NCBI GenBank assembly: GCA_029262375.1
Contig: JAJCZM010000018.1
Coordinates: 1-64,000 of the forward strand
Source of the DNA: Deltaproteobacteria bacterium
GTDB taxonomy: Bacteria; Desulfobacterota; Binatia; UBA1149; SPBQ01
DNA length: 64,000 nt
Direction: 5' to 3'
Shown here piece after piece: positions 1-9,559 of this stretch. A model generated the notes under the pieces. That model did not search any database. It worked only from the letters and a program-made list of their open reading frames with translations, and was not told where the DNA came from. The position numbers were made by a program, and so were the translations under genes. Position 1 is the first letter of the stretch; each line of letters starts with the position of its first letter.

Positions 1-1
1 C

Positions 2-880
2 TACGCCTACGATGCGCTGGGCCGCCGAATCGAGAAGGACGTCGATTCAACCGTCACGCGCTACGTATACGACGGCGAGGATATTGCGCTGGAGTTTGGC
101 CGGGTTTTGATGGTCGACACGTTGCAGAAGCGCTACAGCCACGGGGATCGTGTGGATCAGCCGCTGTCGGTTGAAGATGTGATCGCGGGGGAAGACTACT
201 TCTATCACGCGGATCATCTTGGGTCGGTGCGGTTGCTGACGGACGACACCGGCGCGGTCGCGAACAGCTATGAGTACGATGCTTACGGGCAGGTGATCGC
301 GATCACCGAGACACTGCCGCAACCGTACAGCTTTACGGGACGGGAACGGGATGCGGAGAGCGGGTTCTACTACTACCGGGCACGGTATTACGATCCGGTT
401 GCAGGGCGGTTTGTCTCGGAGGATCCGATTGGGTTCATAGCGGCGGGCGCGAACTTGTATGGCTACGCGCTGGCAAAGCCAACGGTTTTGGTAGACCCGG
501 ATGGTCGCAACCCGCTCATCGCCTTGGCGATCCGTAGTGCAGTCATATCGGGGGGCCTGTCAGGTTTATCCGCAGCGCTTGGCTGTGGGAGCACAGCCGA
601 GATATTCACCGCGACGAGCCTAGGCGCGGTTGGTGGGTTCATCGTTCCCGTGGTTGCAAGTGCATCGCATGTGCTTGCAATTCGGACCGCTTTTTCGCTC
701 GGTATCGCGACTGGAGTAAGTCAGGGCCAGGGCATTCGTCGCGCTCTGATCACGGGTTTGACCAAAAGCGGCGGCGCTACGATCCCGGACCCGTTTCTCG
801 GCGGTGCGGTCGAAGAGGCACTGGATCGAATGATCGGACCGGAGTTTGCCGACGAGTTGCCTCGGCGAATCTCGCCATAG
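2..880 (+). CDS. RHS repeat-associated core protein, C-terminal part (5' truncated by window)
   Basis: The frame is open from base 2, so the gene begins upstream of the window. The first residues are typical YD repeats (YAYDALGRR, RYVYDGEDIALEFG). They lead into an RHS-associated core with the hallmarks YFYHADHLGSVRLLTD, YEYDAYGQ, FTGRERDAESGFYYYRARYYDP, GRFVSEDPIGF and NLYGYALAKP, ending at the DPDG boundary near base 510. The roughly 120 residues after that boundary are Gly/Ala-rich and hydrophobic and match no toxin fold that I recognise. In this family the shell encloses a variable C-terminal effector. Base composition drops in the tail, and the next gene encodes a small membrane protein, as expected for an effector/immunity cassette. 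Family call is firm; toxin activity is inference. Confidence 0.9.
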   Translation, partial: YAYDALGRRIEKDVDSTVTRYVYDGEDIALEFGRVLMVDTLQKRYSHGDRVDQPLSVEDVIAGEDYFYHADHLGSVRLLTDDTGAVANSYEYDAYGQVIAITETLPQPYSFTGRERDAESGFYYYRARYYDPVAGRFVSEDPIGFIAAGANLYGYALAKPTVLVDPDGRNPLIALAIRSAVISGGLSGLSAALGCGSTAEIFTATSLGAVGGFIVPVVASASHVLAIRTAFSLGIATGVSQGQGIRRALITGLTKSGGATIPDPFLGGAVEEALDRMIGPEFADELPRRISP

Positions 881-964
881 TGCAATCTCGGTGCGGACCA
901 TGAATTCGGAGCCGAGCGAGCCGAAACGACATGAGCCCATACTGGTATCGGATCGGAGCATGGA

Positions 965-1495
965 ATGAACACCGATAGATGGATGAAAAACCCCGCGGTC
1001 GGATACACTCTTGTGCCTGCGATTTTTGCATTCGGAGTAGTGTACTCTAGCTTTAGCTTTGTCATGCCCTTCGGTCTGGCGGGTGTTGTCTACGCGATTA
1101 CCGGCTGGATGCGCCCATCGTTCTCGACAAGCCTAAAGACCGTCCTCTCGCTCCATCTGGGACTGGCGATTTGGCTATTGATCTCGGTAGCCACGGTCGT
1201 CCCTCTGACGTTGATGATAACAGCGGAGTCTATTGTAGCGGGAATCGTATTCTTCGCACTGTTCTTTAGACCGAGCCCGGTGCCTCTATGTGCGGTCGCT
1301 GTTCTGCACGGCTTACAGCTGACCCGAGTGATCGCGAGATTCTCAGACCCAGCGTTCGTCGACTATCGTGAGGGGCTTGCTGCAAACGGGATCTTCGACT
1401 GTGCAATCGTGGTTCTGTGTGTGTCTTTGATGATTCTCGATAGGCACACCGCGTGGGGTGGAAGCCGGCCGGGTCTAACCGACACGACCGCGTGA
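965..1495 (+). CDS. Small polytopic membrane protein, candidate RHS immunity partner
   Basis: A 176-residue protein with four to five hydrophobic segments (about residues 12-30, 33-48, 58-80, 82-102 and 137-152) and a short polar tail. It starts at ATG 965, 84 bases after the RHS stop. No family is recognised. GC content is visibly lower than in the flanking metabolic genes, which suits an acquired cassette gene. It lies directly behind an RHS C-terminus and before a displaced RHS fragment, the position where immunity genes are normally found. The immunity role is inferred from position only. A generic inner-membrane protein is the alternative. Confidence 0.6.
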   Translation: MNTDRWMKNPAVGYTLVPAIFAFGVVYSSFSFVMPFGLAGVVYAITGWMRPSFSTSLKTVLSLHLGLAIWLLISVATVVPLTLMITAESIVAGIVFFALFFRPSPVPLCAVAVLHGLQLTRVIARFSDPAFVDYREGLAANGIFDCAIVVLCVSLMILDRHTAWGGSRPGLTDTTA

Positions 1496-1534
1496 TGCGA
1501 AACCCCTCTCGATCGCAGAAGCATAGAGAAGGCG

Positions 1535-2098
1535 GTGGTGCTGACGAATACCTACGATGCGGTGGGGAACCGCGATTCTCTTGCCGATTCGCTCGGCGGT
1601 AGCGCGACGTATGACCACGACGGTGCCGGCCGCCTAGCCCAGCTCATCACCGCAAGCAGCCAGCAGATCGACCTGACCTACGACAACGCGGGGCGCCCGG
1701 ACCTGATCCAGTTCCCGAACGGGACCACCACCGACCACGACTACGACACCAGTGGCCGCTTGATGGCGCTTGCCCACGACGACGGAGCGACCGACCTGGC
1801 AGTGTTCGGGTATAGCTACGATCCGGCGGGCAACATCCTCGCGATTGCAGAGCTGGCCGACACCAAGAGCTACAGCTACGACGAGCTGCAGCGCTTGGTC
1901 ACCGGCGGCACGGGAGCCGCGCCGGAATCCTACGGGTACGACGCAGTGGGCAACCGCACGACTGGAATTCCCCCGCGGTTCTCTAGACAGCTAGAGGCCG
2001 TGTTAGGGAGGCGCGACTCATGCGACACCGCATACGACCAGAGCACCCATCGCACGTGCCACAAGCCGATGCGTTCGCGGCACTACGGTCATCCTTGA
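1535..2098 (+). pseudogene. Displaced RHS repeat fragment
   Basis: The first 150 or so residues are clear YD repeats (NTYDAVGNRDSL, ATYDHDGAGRL, LTYDNAGRPD, FGYSYDPAGN, YSYDELQRL, YGYDAVGNRTTG). The reading frame is open upstream of the GTG at 1535 (codons for SIEKA), so the first repeat is cut into. After base 1965 the similarity stops abruptly and an unrelated 40-residue tail runs to the stop. There is no RHS core, signal peptide or proper start. This is the usual remnant left when a new RHS C-terminus displaces an old one. It is unlikely to make a functional protein. Confidence 0.7.
1981..1996. repeat. 6-bp inverted repeat at the RHS fragment breakpoint
   Basis: Two 6-base arms (CTCTAG and CTAGAG) are separated by ACAG. 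The structure sits within 20 bases of the point where RHS similarity ends. It may mark the recombination junction or be chance. Confidence 0.4.
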
Positions 2099-2437
2099 AG
2101 CATCCGTGACACGATTTCGTTCGGTGCGATGTCTTGGTGCCGGCGGTCGGCGGCGACGTCACATTAATGTGCGTGCCGCCTATCTAGTCGGCCGAGGTAC
2201 AGCGCGGCTTGGGATTACGTAGCCCTGCGCCGACACTTCCCGACTGTTCGCATCTGGGACGTCAGGTACGAAAAAAGACACCGGCGTTCTCCTACTGCGT
2301 CATTTCACGAGCACGCACACCGTCGACACAGACAACGCCAACGCAGCAACCCGTTTCTGCTAACATCAAGGATTGACCAAGAGACGACTGACCGGTCGCC
2401 CGCGCCGAGCAACGACCGGTTGAAACGAGGCAAGACG
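2099..2437. other. Intergenic region upstream of xylAB with a 12-bp palindrome
   Basis: A stretch of about 340 bases without a convincing gene. A perfect palindrome, CACATTAATGTG, lies at 2160-2171, and a run of six A lies near 2270. A TTGACC hexamer at 2374-2379 could be a -35 element, but no good -10 follows at the right distance. The palindrome could be an operator for the downstream xylose genes; this is inference. Confidence 0.35.
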
Positions 2438-3619
2438 ATGACCGATAGCGATAGGTTCAATCCCACCCCGGCCGACAAATTCACGTTCGGACTCTGGACG
2501 GTAGGAAACTCCGGACGCGATCCCTTCGGAGACCCGACCCGCGCCGTCATCGATCCCTGCCGTATCGTCGCCAAGCTCGCCGAAGCCGGCGCTTGGGGCG
2601 TCAATCTGCACGACAACGATCTCGTACCTTTCGGAGCGTCGGCTTCGGAGCGCGACAAAATCGTTTCCACATTCAAGAAGACATTGGACGACAACGGCAT
2701 GGTCGTGCCGATGGCAACCACCAACCTGTTCTCACACCCCGCTTTCAAGGACGGTGCCTTCACTGCCAACGATCCCGAAGTCCGCGCGTTCGCGCTGCGC
2801 AAGACGATGGACGCCATCGACCTCGGCGTAGAACTGGGCGCCGGCATCTTCGTTTTCTGGGGCGGCCGCGAGGGATCGGAAGCCGACGCATGCCGCGACC
2901 CGCGCACGGCGATAGAGCGCATGCGCGAAGCCATGAATTTCTTGTGCGAGTACGTGAAGGACCGCAGCTACGACATGCGCTTCGCGCTCGAAGCGAAGCC
3001 GAACGAACCGCGCGGCGACATCTACCTGCCGACGACCGGCCACATGCTGCATTTCATTTCGACGCTCGAACACGAAGAGATGGTCGGCGTGAACCCCGAG
3101 GTAGCACACGAACACATGGCGGGACTCTCGTTCGTACACGCAGTCGCGCAGGCGATGGAAGCCGGCAAACTCTTCCACATCGATCTCAACGCGCAGAGAA
3201 TCGGTCGTTACGACCAAGACCTGCGCTTCGGGTCGGAAGATCTCAAGCAGGCTTTTCTTCTCGTACGCCTGCTCGAAGGCACCGGTGGCGGCGCGCGCTA
3301 CGAGGGACCACGCCATTTCGACGCGCACGCCTACCGAACTGAAGACGACGACGGTGTCTGGGAATTCGCGCGCGGCTGTATGCGAACTTACAACATCCTC
3401 AAGGACCGAGCCGCGGCCTTCGATGCCGACCCCCGCGTGCAGTCGCTCGTCGACGACAACGCCGCCAGTGACACCGCCAACTTGATCGCGTCGTATAGCC
3501 GCGAGAATGCACAGCAAGTGCGCGCCCTACGATCAGACCTCGACGCCATTGCGCGACGCGGCCTGCACTACGAACGCCTGGATCAACTCATGGTCGAGCA
3601 CATGCTCGGCGCGGCCTGA
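2438..3619 (+). CDS. xylA: Xylose isomerase
   Basis: Converts D-xylose to D-xylulose in the cytoplasm, using two divalent metal ions. The 393-residue length fits the shorter actinobacterial-type class I enzymes. Catalytic residues are all visible: His58 and Asp61 in NLHDND, Glu185 and Lys187 in [11 protein letters not shown], Glu221 and His224 in NPEVAHEHM, Asp249 in FHIDLN, Asp259 and Asp261 in RYDQDLRFG, and Asp295 in HFDAHA. ATG 2438 is preferred to a TTG 18 bases upstream because a GAGGC ribosome site precedes it and family N-termini align there. It is followed after 7 bases by xylB, forming a two-gene xylose operon. No sugar transporter is nearby. Confidence 0.95.
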   Translation: MTDSDRFNPTPADKFTFGLWTVGNSGRDPFGDPTRAVIDPCRIVAKLAEAGAWGVNLHDNDLVPFGASASERDKIVSTFKKTLDDNGMVVPMATTNLFSHPAFKDGAFTANDPEVRAFALRKTMDAIDLGVELGAGIFVFWGGREGSEADACRDPRTAIERMREAMNFLCEYVKDRSYDMRFALEAKPNEPRGDIYLPTTGHMLHFISTLEHEEMVGVNPEVAHEHMAGLSFVHAVAQAMEAGKLFHIDLNAQRIGRYDQDLRFGSEDLKQAFLLVRLLEGTGGGARYEGPRHFDAHAYRTEDDDGVWEFARGCMRTYNILKDRAAAFDADPRVQSLVDDNAASDTANLIASYSRENAQQVRALRSDLDAIARRGLHYERLDQLMVEHMLGAA

Positions 3620-3626
3620 GCGAGCG

Positions 3627-5093
3627 ATGGCCGAGGCGAAGCGCCTCTACTTGGGTCTGGACGTCGGAACCCAAGGGACTAAGGGACTCGTCGTCGATGC
3701 CGATTCCCGCCGCATCGTTGCGCGTGCGGGGAGCAGCTACGAGCTCATCCCCGGACTTGCGGCCGGTGCAGCCGAGCAACATCCCGACACGTGGATCGAC
3801 GCAATACGCGACGTCGCGTCGGCGCTCTTCCGGCAGTGCGACGCAGCCGCCATCGCAGCCGTCGCAGTCTCGGGCCAGCAGCACGGCGCAGTGGTCCTGG
3901 ACGAAGACGACCGTGTCGTTCGTCCCGCAAAGCTTTGGTGTGACACCCAAACCGTAGCCGAAGCCGTCGAGCTCAGCACCGCGATGGGGCGGAACATTCC
4001 GACCGGATTCACCGCATCGAAATTACTATGGATCGCTCGCCACGAGCCCGACGCGTGGGCGCGCGTGCGCTCAGTGATGCTGCCGCACGACTTCGTAACG
4101 ATGCGCCTCACGGGTCGCAAAGGCATGGAGTCCGGCGATGCCTCTGGCAGCGGTTACTTCGACCCCGTATCACGCACTCCGAGCGCCGACGACATGCGGC
4201 ACATCGACCCTCGCCTTGCGAGTCTCGTCGCACCGATGCTCGAGTCCGGTAGATGGTGGGGAACGCTCGACCAGTACGGCGCCGCGCTGCTCGGACTCGC
4301 CGAAGGTACTCCCGTGGCGACCGGCGGCGGCGACAACATGATGAGCGCGATCGGAAGCGGCACGACACGCGCCGGCGTGACGACTTTGAGCCTCGGGACA
4401 TCGGGCACCGTCTTCACGCATAGCGACACCCCTATCATCGACCCGGAAGGCCTGATCGCGCCCTTCTGTTCATCGACGGGCGCGTGGCTTCCACTTCTGT
4501 GCGTGATGAACCTGACCGGCGTCACCGAGGAAGTGCGGCGCGCCTTCGCGACGGATCACGACACACTCACCGCCGAGGCGAGCGCCGTAACGATCGGCGC
4601 CGACGGCCTGTTGTGGATTCCCTATCTCGCCGGCGAGCGCGTCCCCGACCTTCCCCACGCAAGCGGGACGCTACTGGGGATGCGCGCCGGACACCTCGAC
4701 AGCGCGACCTTGTTTCGGGCCGCCATCGAAGGAACCAGTCTCAACATCGCTTGGGGCGTGGATCGTCTGCGCGCGCTGGGCATCGAGCCCAATGAGATCC
4801 GTGTCGTCGGCGGTGCTGCCGGCAACCGTTTGTGGCGTCGCGTATTGGCCGACACGCTCGGCTGTCGTGTCGTCGCGCCGGTGGAGCAGGAATCCGCGGC
4901 CTTCGGCGCCGCGCTTCAAGCGTACTGGACCGACCGGGTCGAAGCCGGTGAACACATCACCGCCGACGAAGCCGTCGCGCCGTTCATCGAACTCGACGAC
5001 GAATGCACCGAACCGATCGATGCAAACGTCTCGATCTACGATGAGATGGGCGCGCGCTTTCGAGAACAGGTCGCGCGTCTCTACGATCGCTGA
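3627..5093 (+). CDS. xylB: Xylulokinase (FGGY family)
   Basis: Phosphorylates D-xylulose to xylulose 5-phosphate for the pentose phosphate pathway. The 488-residue protein shows the FGGY N-terminal ATPase fold (YLGLDVGTQGTKG), the sugar-loop SGQQHGAVVLD, the catalytic-Asp region TGGGDNMMSAIGSG, LSLGTSGTVF, and the C-terminal signature VVGGAAGNRLWRRVLADTLG. ATG 3627 is chosen because the family N-terminus begins there. The frame is open 120 bases upstream, but that part lies inside xylA and reads as nonsense. Its 3' end overlaps the convergent PhyH gene by 13 bases. Confidence 0.93.
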   Translation: MAEAKRLYLGLDVGTQGTKGLVVDADSRRIVARAGSSYELIPGLAAGAAEQHPDTWIDAIRDVASALFRQCDAAAIAAVAVSGQQHGAVVLDEDDRVVRPAKLWCDTQTVAEAVELSTAMGRNIPTGFTASKLLWIARHEPDAWARVRSVMLPHDFVTMRLTGRKGMESGDASGSGYFDPVSRTPSADDMRHIDPRLASLVAPMLESGRWWGTLDQYGAALLGLAEGTPVATGGGDNMMSAIGSGTTRAGVTTLSLGTSGTVFTHSDTPIIDPEGLIAPFCSSTGAWLPLLCVMNLTGVTEEVRRAFATDHDTLTAEASAVTIGADGLLWIPYLAGERVPDLPHASGTLLGMRAGHLDSATLFRAAIEGTSLNIAWGVDRLRALGIEPNEIRVVGGAAGNRLWRRVLADTLGCRVVAPVEQESAAFGAALQAYWTDRVEAGEHITADEAVAPFIELDDECTEPIDANVSIYDEMGARFREQVARLYDR

Positions 5094-6292
5094 CGATCGA
5101 GAAGCTGATCGACCGACGCAGCCACACCGTCGTCGCGTCGCCCCAACACATCGTTGTAAGCTTCGCCCGGCCCGACGTGCTCGAACAGGCGCGGAGAGAA
5201 GAAGTTCATGTAGAGCGTGCGCCTACCCGGCCGATCCACACGCGGAGGCGGAGCCGCATGTAAGACATCGGCATAGTGCACCGTGCAGTCGCCCGGTTCG
5301 GTGTCTATGGCGACTTCCAATCGCCCCATTTCGCCGTCCAGCGTTCGCATGTGACAAGACGTCCCGAACGAGCCGGCACGCATATGTAGGCGGCCGCTAT
5401 CTTCGTTGGCCGCGTCGAGTTGAACACCGATCAACACGGCTGGACACATCAGTGAATGCCCCCCGAGACCGCAATCAACGTGCCACGGAAGATCGGCCAA
5501 GCCGTCGACAGCATGCGGAATCTTGAGAATGACTGAGTGCCCCTCCATCCGATCAGGGACGCAGGCAAGTTCTTCGCCGGAGAACGCCGCGATACGCTGC
5601 GCGCGCACGTCTTCATGTAGATGAGCGATGACGTCCGACAGATCGTTCGCGTACGTGAGCCGGCACACCGTCGGCTTGCCGGCTGCGTCGTTGGCCCACC
5701 ACGAATGTCCGTCACCCGGAATCGCCGCGTCACGCAAGCGATCTACCTCGGCGCTAAGAGTGGCAATCTCCGGCGGTGAATACACCGACTTCAGGTGAAG
5801 GTAGCCGGCCGTGCGCAGATAGTGCGCGATGTCGTCGATGTCGTCGTCCAACGTGAACGACCGGTGCAGATCCAGCGCGGCTGCGTCGCGATCTCGTAGC
5901 TCGAGACGGGCCTCATCGTAGATCGCTCGCCCGGTGAGCATCGCGCGCATCGCGGGCCACCAACGTTCGACATGTTCGAAACGCCCACGCTCGATCTCGA
6001 GCTTGCCGGCGTACAACAGGCCGAACACCGTGCGCAGTTCGTGCATGAGGTCCTGCCAATCTTCGTGGTGAAGGACGACCACGGCGGCCGCCGTATCGAG
6101 GCCTGCGAGAACCTGAACCGTGCCGTCGATCGCTGCGTACGTATAGCCCTCAGTGCGTTCGTGTAGGCGAAACCCTAAGGGAGCCGTATCGCCGAGATCG
6201 GCCGCGGCGATGCGACCGAAACCGCCGGCCAAGCGCGCGGGAAGCTCACGACGGTGGAACCCGTCGAAGTCGAGCGTCTCAAAGCCCTGCAT
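5081..6292 (-). CDS. Phytanoyl-CoA dioxygenase (PhyH) family protein with extra N-terminal domain
   Basis: A 403-residue protein. The C-terminal 250 residues form a 2-oxoglutarate/Fe(II) dioxygenase: the HxD pair is in LPWHVDCGLGGHS, the distal His in YADVLHAAPPP, and the 2-oxoglutarate Arg is probably in DRPGRRTLYMNFF. Residues 40-135 (YAAIDGTVQVLAG to LTGRAIYDE) form a separate domain that looks distantly like SCP2 lipid-carrier domains; that assignment is inference. The substrate is unknown. PhyH enzymes hydroxylate branched acyl-CoAs or diverse small molecules. It is divergent from the acyl-CoA synthetase at 6387, so a lipid or acyl substrate is plausible. Confidence 0.82.
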   Translation of the reverse strand: MQGFETLDFDGFHRRELPARLAGGFGRIAAADLGDTAPLGFRLHERTEGYTYAAIDGTVQVLAGLDTAAAVVVLHHEDWQDLMHELRTVFGLLYAGKLEIERGRFEHVERWWPAMRAMLTGRAIYDEARLELRDRDAAALDLHRSFTLDDDIDDIAHYLRTAGYLHLKSVYSPPEIATLSAEVDRLRDAAIPGDGHSWWANDAAGKPTVCRLTYANDLSDVIAHLHEDVRAQRIAAFSGEELACVPDRMEGHSVILKIPHAVDGLADLPWHVDCGLGGHSLMCPAVLIGVQLDAANEDSGRLHMRAGSFGTSCHMRTLDGEMGRLEVAIDTEPGDCTVHYADVLHAAPPPRVDRPGRRTLYMNFFSPRLFEHVGPGEAYNDVLGRRDDGVAASVDQLLDRQRS

Positions 6293-6386
6293 CGCGCCAG
6301 CTATAGGGCAACGCCGCGCTTCATGCGAAATAGTCGGCCGTGGCGCCAGTCGTGCATGAGAGGTCCATCCCCGCTAAGAAGGCAGC

Positions 6387-8063
6387 GTGAGCGACCTCTA
6401 CCAACGCATTGAATCGCAACTCACCGAAGCCGGCGGTGTATTCGAAATCCACGAAGAGACCGTCCTCGGTGCAACGATGCCGGTGTTCAAGAGTCGTCCG
6501 CGTTCCTTGCGCGAACTGCTCGCCACATCGGTCGGCCACGCCGATGCGGAATACATCGTCTGCGGCGATCGCCGCATCAGCTACGCCGACAATCTCCGTA
6601 CGGTAGCCCAGGCCGCTTCCGCCCTACGCAGCCGGTATGGCATCGAGCACGGCGACCGAATCGCGATCTTTGCAGAGAACCACCCCGAGTGGATCACATC
6701 CTTCTGGGCGGCAACCAGCCTCGGCGCCGTCGTCGCGGCTCTCAATGGCTGGTGGACCGGCGACGAAGCGCGATACGCCGTCGAACTCTCCGAGCCCAAG
6801 CTCATCATTGCGGACAAGAAGAGGATCGCGCGCTTCGGCGACCAACTACCCGACGTGCCGATCCTGGATCTGCAGTCGGAGTTCGCCGAGCTGCTTTCGA
6901 CTGAACCCGATGCCGAGCTACCGACCAACCCGATCGCGGAAGACGACCCTGCGGTCATACTCTTCACCAGCGGCACGACCGGCCGACCGAAGGGCGCGTT
7001 GCAGTCGCACCGCGGCTTGATCGGCTTCGTGCAGGTGGGCTTTCTGCACGGCTACCGCAACATGCTGATCGCCGCCGAGCTGGGCAACGCTCCCACGGGT
7101 ACCCAAGCACCGATGAGCGCACTCATCACCGCGCCGCTGTTTCATCTCAGCGGTCTGCATCAGGGAGCAGTCATGGCGCTCGCGGCGGGTGGTAAAACCG
7201 TTTGGCGCCTCGGACGATTCGAGCCGAGCCAGGTGCTGGAACTGATCCAAGCCGAACGCATCACGCAGTGGGCCGGTCTCGGCGCGATGGTCCCGCGAGT
7301 CTTGTCGCACCCAGACATCGACAAGTACGATCTCTCGAGCCTGCGCAATCTAGGATCCGGCGGCGCGCCCACAAGCGCCGACGTGCAGGCCGGAATGCGC
7401 CGCGTACTGCCCAACGGTGCCACCGGCGTCGGACTCGGCTACGGATCCAGTGAAACGGTCACGGCGATCGCGATGATCGGCGGCGACGACCTCGTCGAAC
7501 ACCCCACCTCAGTGGGCCGGATTCAGCCAACCCACTTCGTCGAGATACGAGACGATGACGGCCGCCCGGTCGGCGAAGGCGTAGAAGGCGAGATCTTCGT
7601 ACGCAGCCCGTACAACATGCTCGGCTACTGGCGCAACGATGAAGCCACGACCGAAGCGTTGGACCCCGAGCGTTGGCTGGCCACCGGCGACATCGGACGC
7701 ATGCAAAACGGACGACTGTACATCAACTCGCGCGCACGCGATCTCATCCTACGAGGCGCTGAAAACGTATACCCCGTCGAGATCGAACATCGCCTCGAAG
7801 CCCACGAAGACGTCGTGGAAGCGGCAGTCGTCGGGATAGACCACGCGGAACTCGGCCAAGAGATCAAAGCGATCGTCGTGCGCAAACCGTCGGCCACCAT
7901 AGGCGAAGACGAACTGCGCGACTGGTGTTCCGAAGTACTCGCTCCCTTCAAGATCCCTCGCGAGTGGGAGTTTCGTGCGCAACCGCTGCCGCGCAACGCG
8001 ACCGGCAAAGTGCTCAAGAACGTTTTACGCGGCGAGTCCGACAACCTCTTCGTCGAAGAGTGA
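6387..8063 (+). CDS. Long/medium-chain acyl-CoA synthetase (AMP-binding enzyme)
   Basis: Activates a carboxylic acid to its acyl-CoA through an acyl-adenylate. Of 558 residues, the visible motifs are the phosphate loop ILFTSGTTGRPKGAL, LGYGSSET, the ATP/hinge region WLATGDIGRMQNGRLYINSRARDLIL, GAENVYPVEIE, and the C-terminal catalytic Lys in PRNATGKVLKN. Translation starts at GTG 6387, with an AAGAAGG ribosome site at 6376-6382. The region around 170-200 fits FadD-like or cyclohexanecarboxylate/phenylacid ligases; chain length cannot be read from sequence. It lies divergent from the PhyH gene across about 95 bases. Confidence 0.92.
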   Translation: MSDLYQRIESQLTEAGGVFEIHEETVLGATMPVFKSRPRSLRELLATSVGHADAEYIVCGDRRISYADNLRTVAQAASALRSRYGIEHGDRIAIFAENHPEWITSFWAATSLGAVVAALNGWWTGDEARYAVELSEPKLIIADKKRIARFGDQLPDVPILDLQSEFAELLSTEPDAELPTNPIAEDDPAVILFTSGTTGRPKGALQSHRGLIGFVQVGFLHGYRNMLIAAELGNAPTGTQAPMSALITAPLFHLSGLHQGAVMALAAGGKTVWRLGRFEPSQVLELIQAERITQWAGLGAMVPRVLSHPDIDKYDLSSLRNLGSGGAPTSADVQAGMRRVLPNGATGVGLGYGSSETVTAIAMIGGDDLVEHPTSVGRIQPTHFVEIRDDDGRPVGEGVEGEIFVRSPYNMLGYWRNDEATTEALDPERWLATGDIGRMQNGRLYINSRARDLILRGAENVYPVEIEHRLEAHEDVVEAAVVGIDHAELGQEIKAIVVRKPSATIGEDELRDWCSEVLAPFKIPREWEFRAQPLPRNATGKVLKNVLRGESDNLFVEE

Positions 8064-8098
8064 TCCGAGCGGGCGTTCCGTGTCGACTGCGATGCGCC

Positions 8099-8824
8099 TC
8101 ACGGCACGCTACCCAGTAGGCCATTCAGTCGCTCGAAGACATCGCGCCGCATCTCCGTACTCATTCGATGCCCCACCCCATCGTACTCGGCCAACGCGGC
8201 GTCGGTCCAACGCTGCGCGAACGCCGCTGCCGTGCGCTTGGCTTCGCCGTAGGGAACCAGCTCGTCGGATTTGCCATGAAACCCGAACAACGCGACCTCG
8301 CCGCCCGCGGGTTCTCGCTCACGCAGCGAAGCGGGAAGCATTCCCGCGATCGGAACCACCGCGCGATACAGATCGGAATGCGCGAGCGCAAGATAGTACG
8401 ACGTCATGCCGCCTTGTGAGTACCCGGTGACGACAGGATCGCCGTGCATGCGCGGATCACGTGACAGCACCTGCGTCAGCAATGCGACGCGATCCCCGGC
8501 TTCCTCCACGGCGCGTGCGAGGCCGGCGTCGGACGTCAGCGATCGCATGGGCGGAAACCAAGAATAGCCGCCGCCGTACTCGTTGGGCGCGCGTGGGCAG
8601 ACGATCCGCGCCGGCACGCGGACGCCGCTCTGCATGAACGCGCAAAACGATTCCGGTCGATCGCCCAGGCCGTGAATGGCGATGAGCAGCGGAAGCACGC
8701 TCTCGTCGTCGGCAACGGTAACCACTTCTACGTACTCGAGGTCCGCAACGAGTTCGGGATCGGCCCGACACGCGGTCAGACCGAGCGTGAGCGCGAGCAC
8801 GGCCAGCGTACGTACGACGACCAT
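8099..8824 (-). CDS. Alpha/beta hydrolase lipoprotein (phospholipase/carboxylesterase type)
   Basis: A 241-residue protein with a lipoprotein signal (hydrophobic LAVLALTLGLTAC, Cys about 18), so it is probably tethered in the periplasm or outer membrane. The hydrolase fold is seen from the oxyanion region AIHGLGDRPESF, nucleophile Ser in VTGYSQGGM, acid Asp in HGKSDELVPYG and His in YDGVGHRM. The start at 8824 is chosen because it places the signal peptide at the N-terminus; the open frame extends further upstream without sense. It lies 73 bases downstream of the HD-domain gene and is probably co-transcribed. Substrate unknown. Confidence 0.8.
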   Translation of the reverse strand: MVVVRTLAVLALTLGLTACRADPELVADLEYVEVVTVADDESVLPLLIAIHGLGDRPESFCAFMQSGVRVPARIVCPRAPNEYGGGYSWFPPMRSLTSDAGLARAVEEAGDRVALLTQVLSRDPRMHGDPVVTGYSQGGMTSYYLALAHSDLYRAVVPIAGMLPASLREREPAGGEVALFGFHGKSDELVPYGEAKRTAAAFAQRWTDAALAEYDGVGHRMSTEMRRDVFERLNGLLGSVP

Positions 8825-8897
8825 CGCTAGCTCACGAACTCGACCGACGGCCGAGTCACGCTCACGATTGCCAGGCACGTTTGCCATCACAGCGTCA

Positions 8898-9467
8898 TCA
8901 CCATCGCAGCATGGGCAACGGGGTGAGCGGATGCCTGCGCAGGCGCCGGCCGGCCAGAACCAGCAGTCGCTTGTGAAAGCCGCTGTTGCTGAAGGCGGAG
9001 CGCACCTCGGCCACGAAGCCACGATCGATTCCGTAGTGCAGTACGCCGAGCGAGACGTCCGTCCAGTCGGCACGACGGAAATACTCGACGAGGCGACCGT
9101 TTTTTGCACGATGTTGCGTGATCTTGTGATGCTCCATGATCATGTGCGTGATCTCAGCCGACCACTCGTCACGCCCGGTGGCGGCAAGGTAAGCAAGAGC
9201 ACGGGCCGAGGAAGGAGCCAGATAGTCGAACGTATCGTCGGTCCAAATTCCGAGATCGTGAAAATGCGCCGCGATCGCGATCTTGTCGGCATCGTCCGTT
9301 GCCACGGCGCTACTCTCGGACCGAACGGCGCAGTGGGCGAGACAGAAATTGAACACGCGATAGGCGTGATTGCGGTAGCCGTGCAGGTCGGCACCCAACA
9401 CTTGTGCCGCTTCGTCGAAGAGTTCGTCGAGAAGCGGGTATCGGTCGATAATTTCCAGTCCGTGCAT
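8898..9467 (-). CDS. HD-domain family protein
   Basis: A 189-residue protein with an HD phosphohydrolase-like core: early His in LHGYRNHAYRV, the HD pair in IAAHFHDLGIW, and a later His cluster in HMIMEHHKITQH. Such proteins bind a metal and hydrolyse phosphoesters, often nucleotides; the substrate here cannot be told. ATG 9467 is chosen over an upstream open frame because upstream residues are low-complexity and the first helix begins at MHGLEIIDRYPLLDELF. It lies upstream of the hydrolase lipoprotein and divergent from the CoA-transferase. Confidence 0.75.
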   Translation of the reverse strand: MHGLEIIDRYPLLDELFDEAAQVLGADLHGYRNHAYRVFNFCLAHCAVRSESSAVATDDADKIAIAAHFHDLGIWTDDTFDYLAPSSARALAYLAATGRDEWSAEITHMIMEHHKITQHRAKNGRLVEYFRRADWTDVSLGVLHYGIDRGFVAEVRSAFSNSGFHKRLLVLAGRRLRRHPLTPLPMLRW

Positions 9468-9559
9468 CGTGGAATTGAAGCGGCACGAGGCCGCTGCGCG
9501 ATCATCGCACGAGTGCGCGGGCTCGGGTAGGCTCAGGCGCACGCAAGGAGGCCAGCCGC

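Noticed and set aside
3507-3626. Upstream extension of xylB
   Set aside because: These codons lie inside xylA and read as nonsense; FGGY motifs begin right after ATG 3627.
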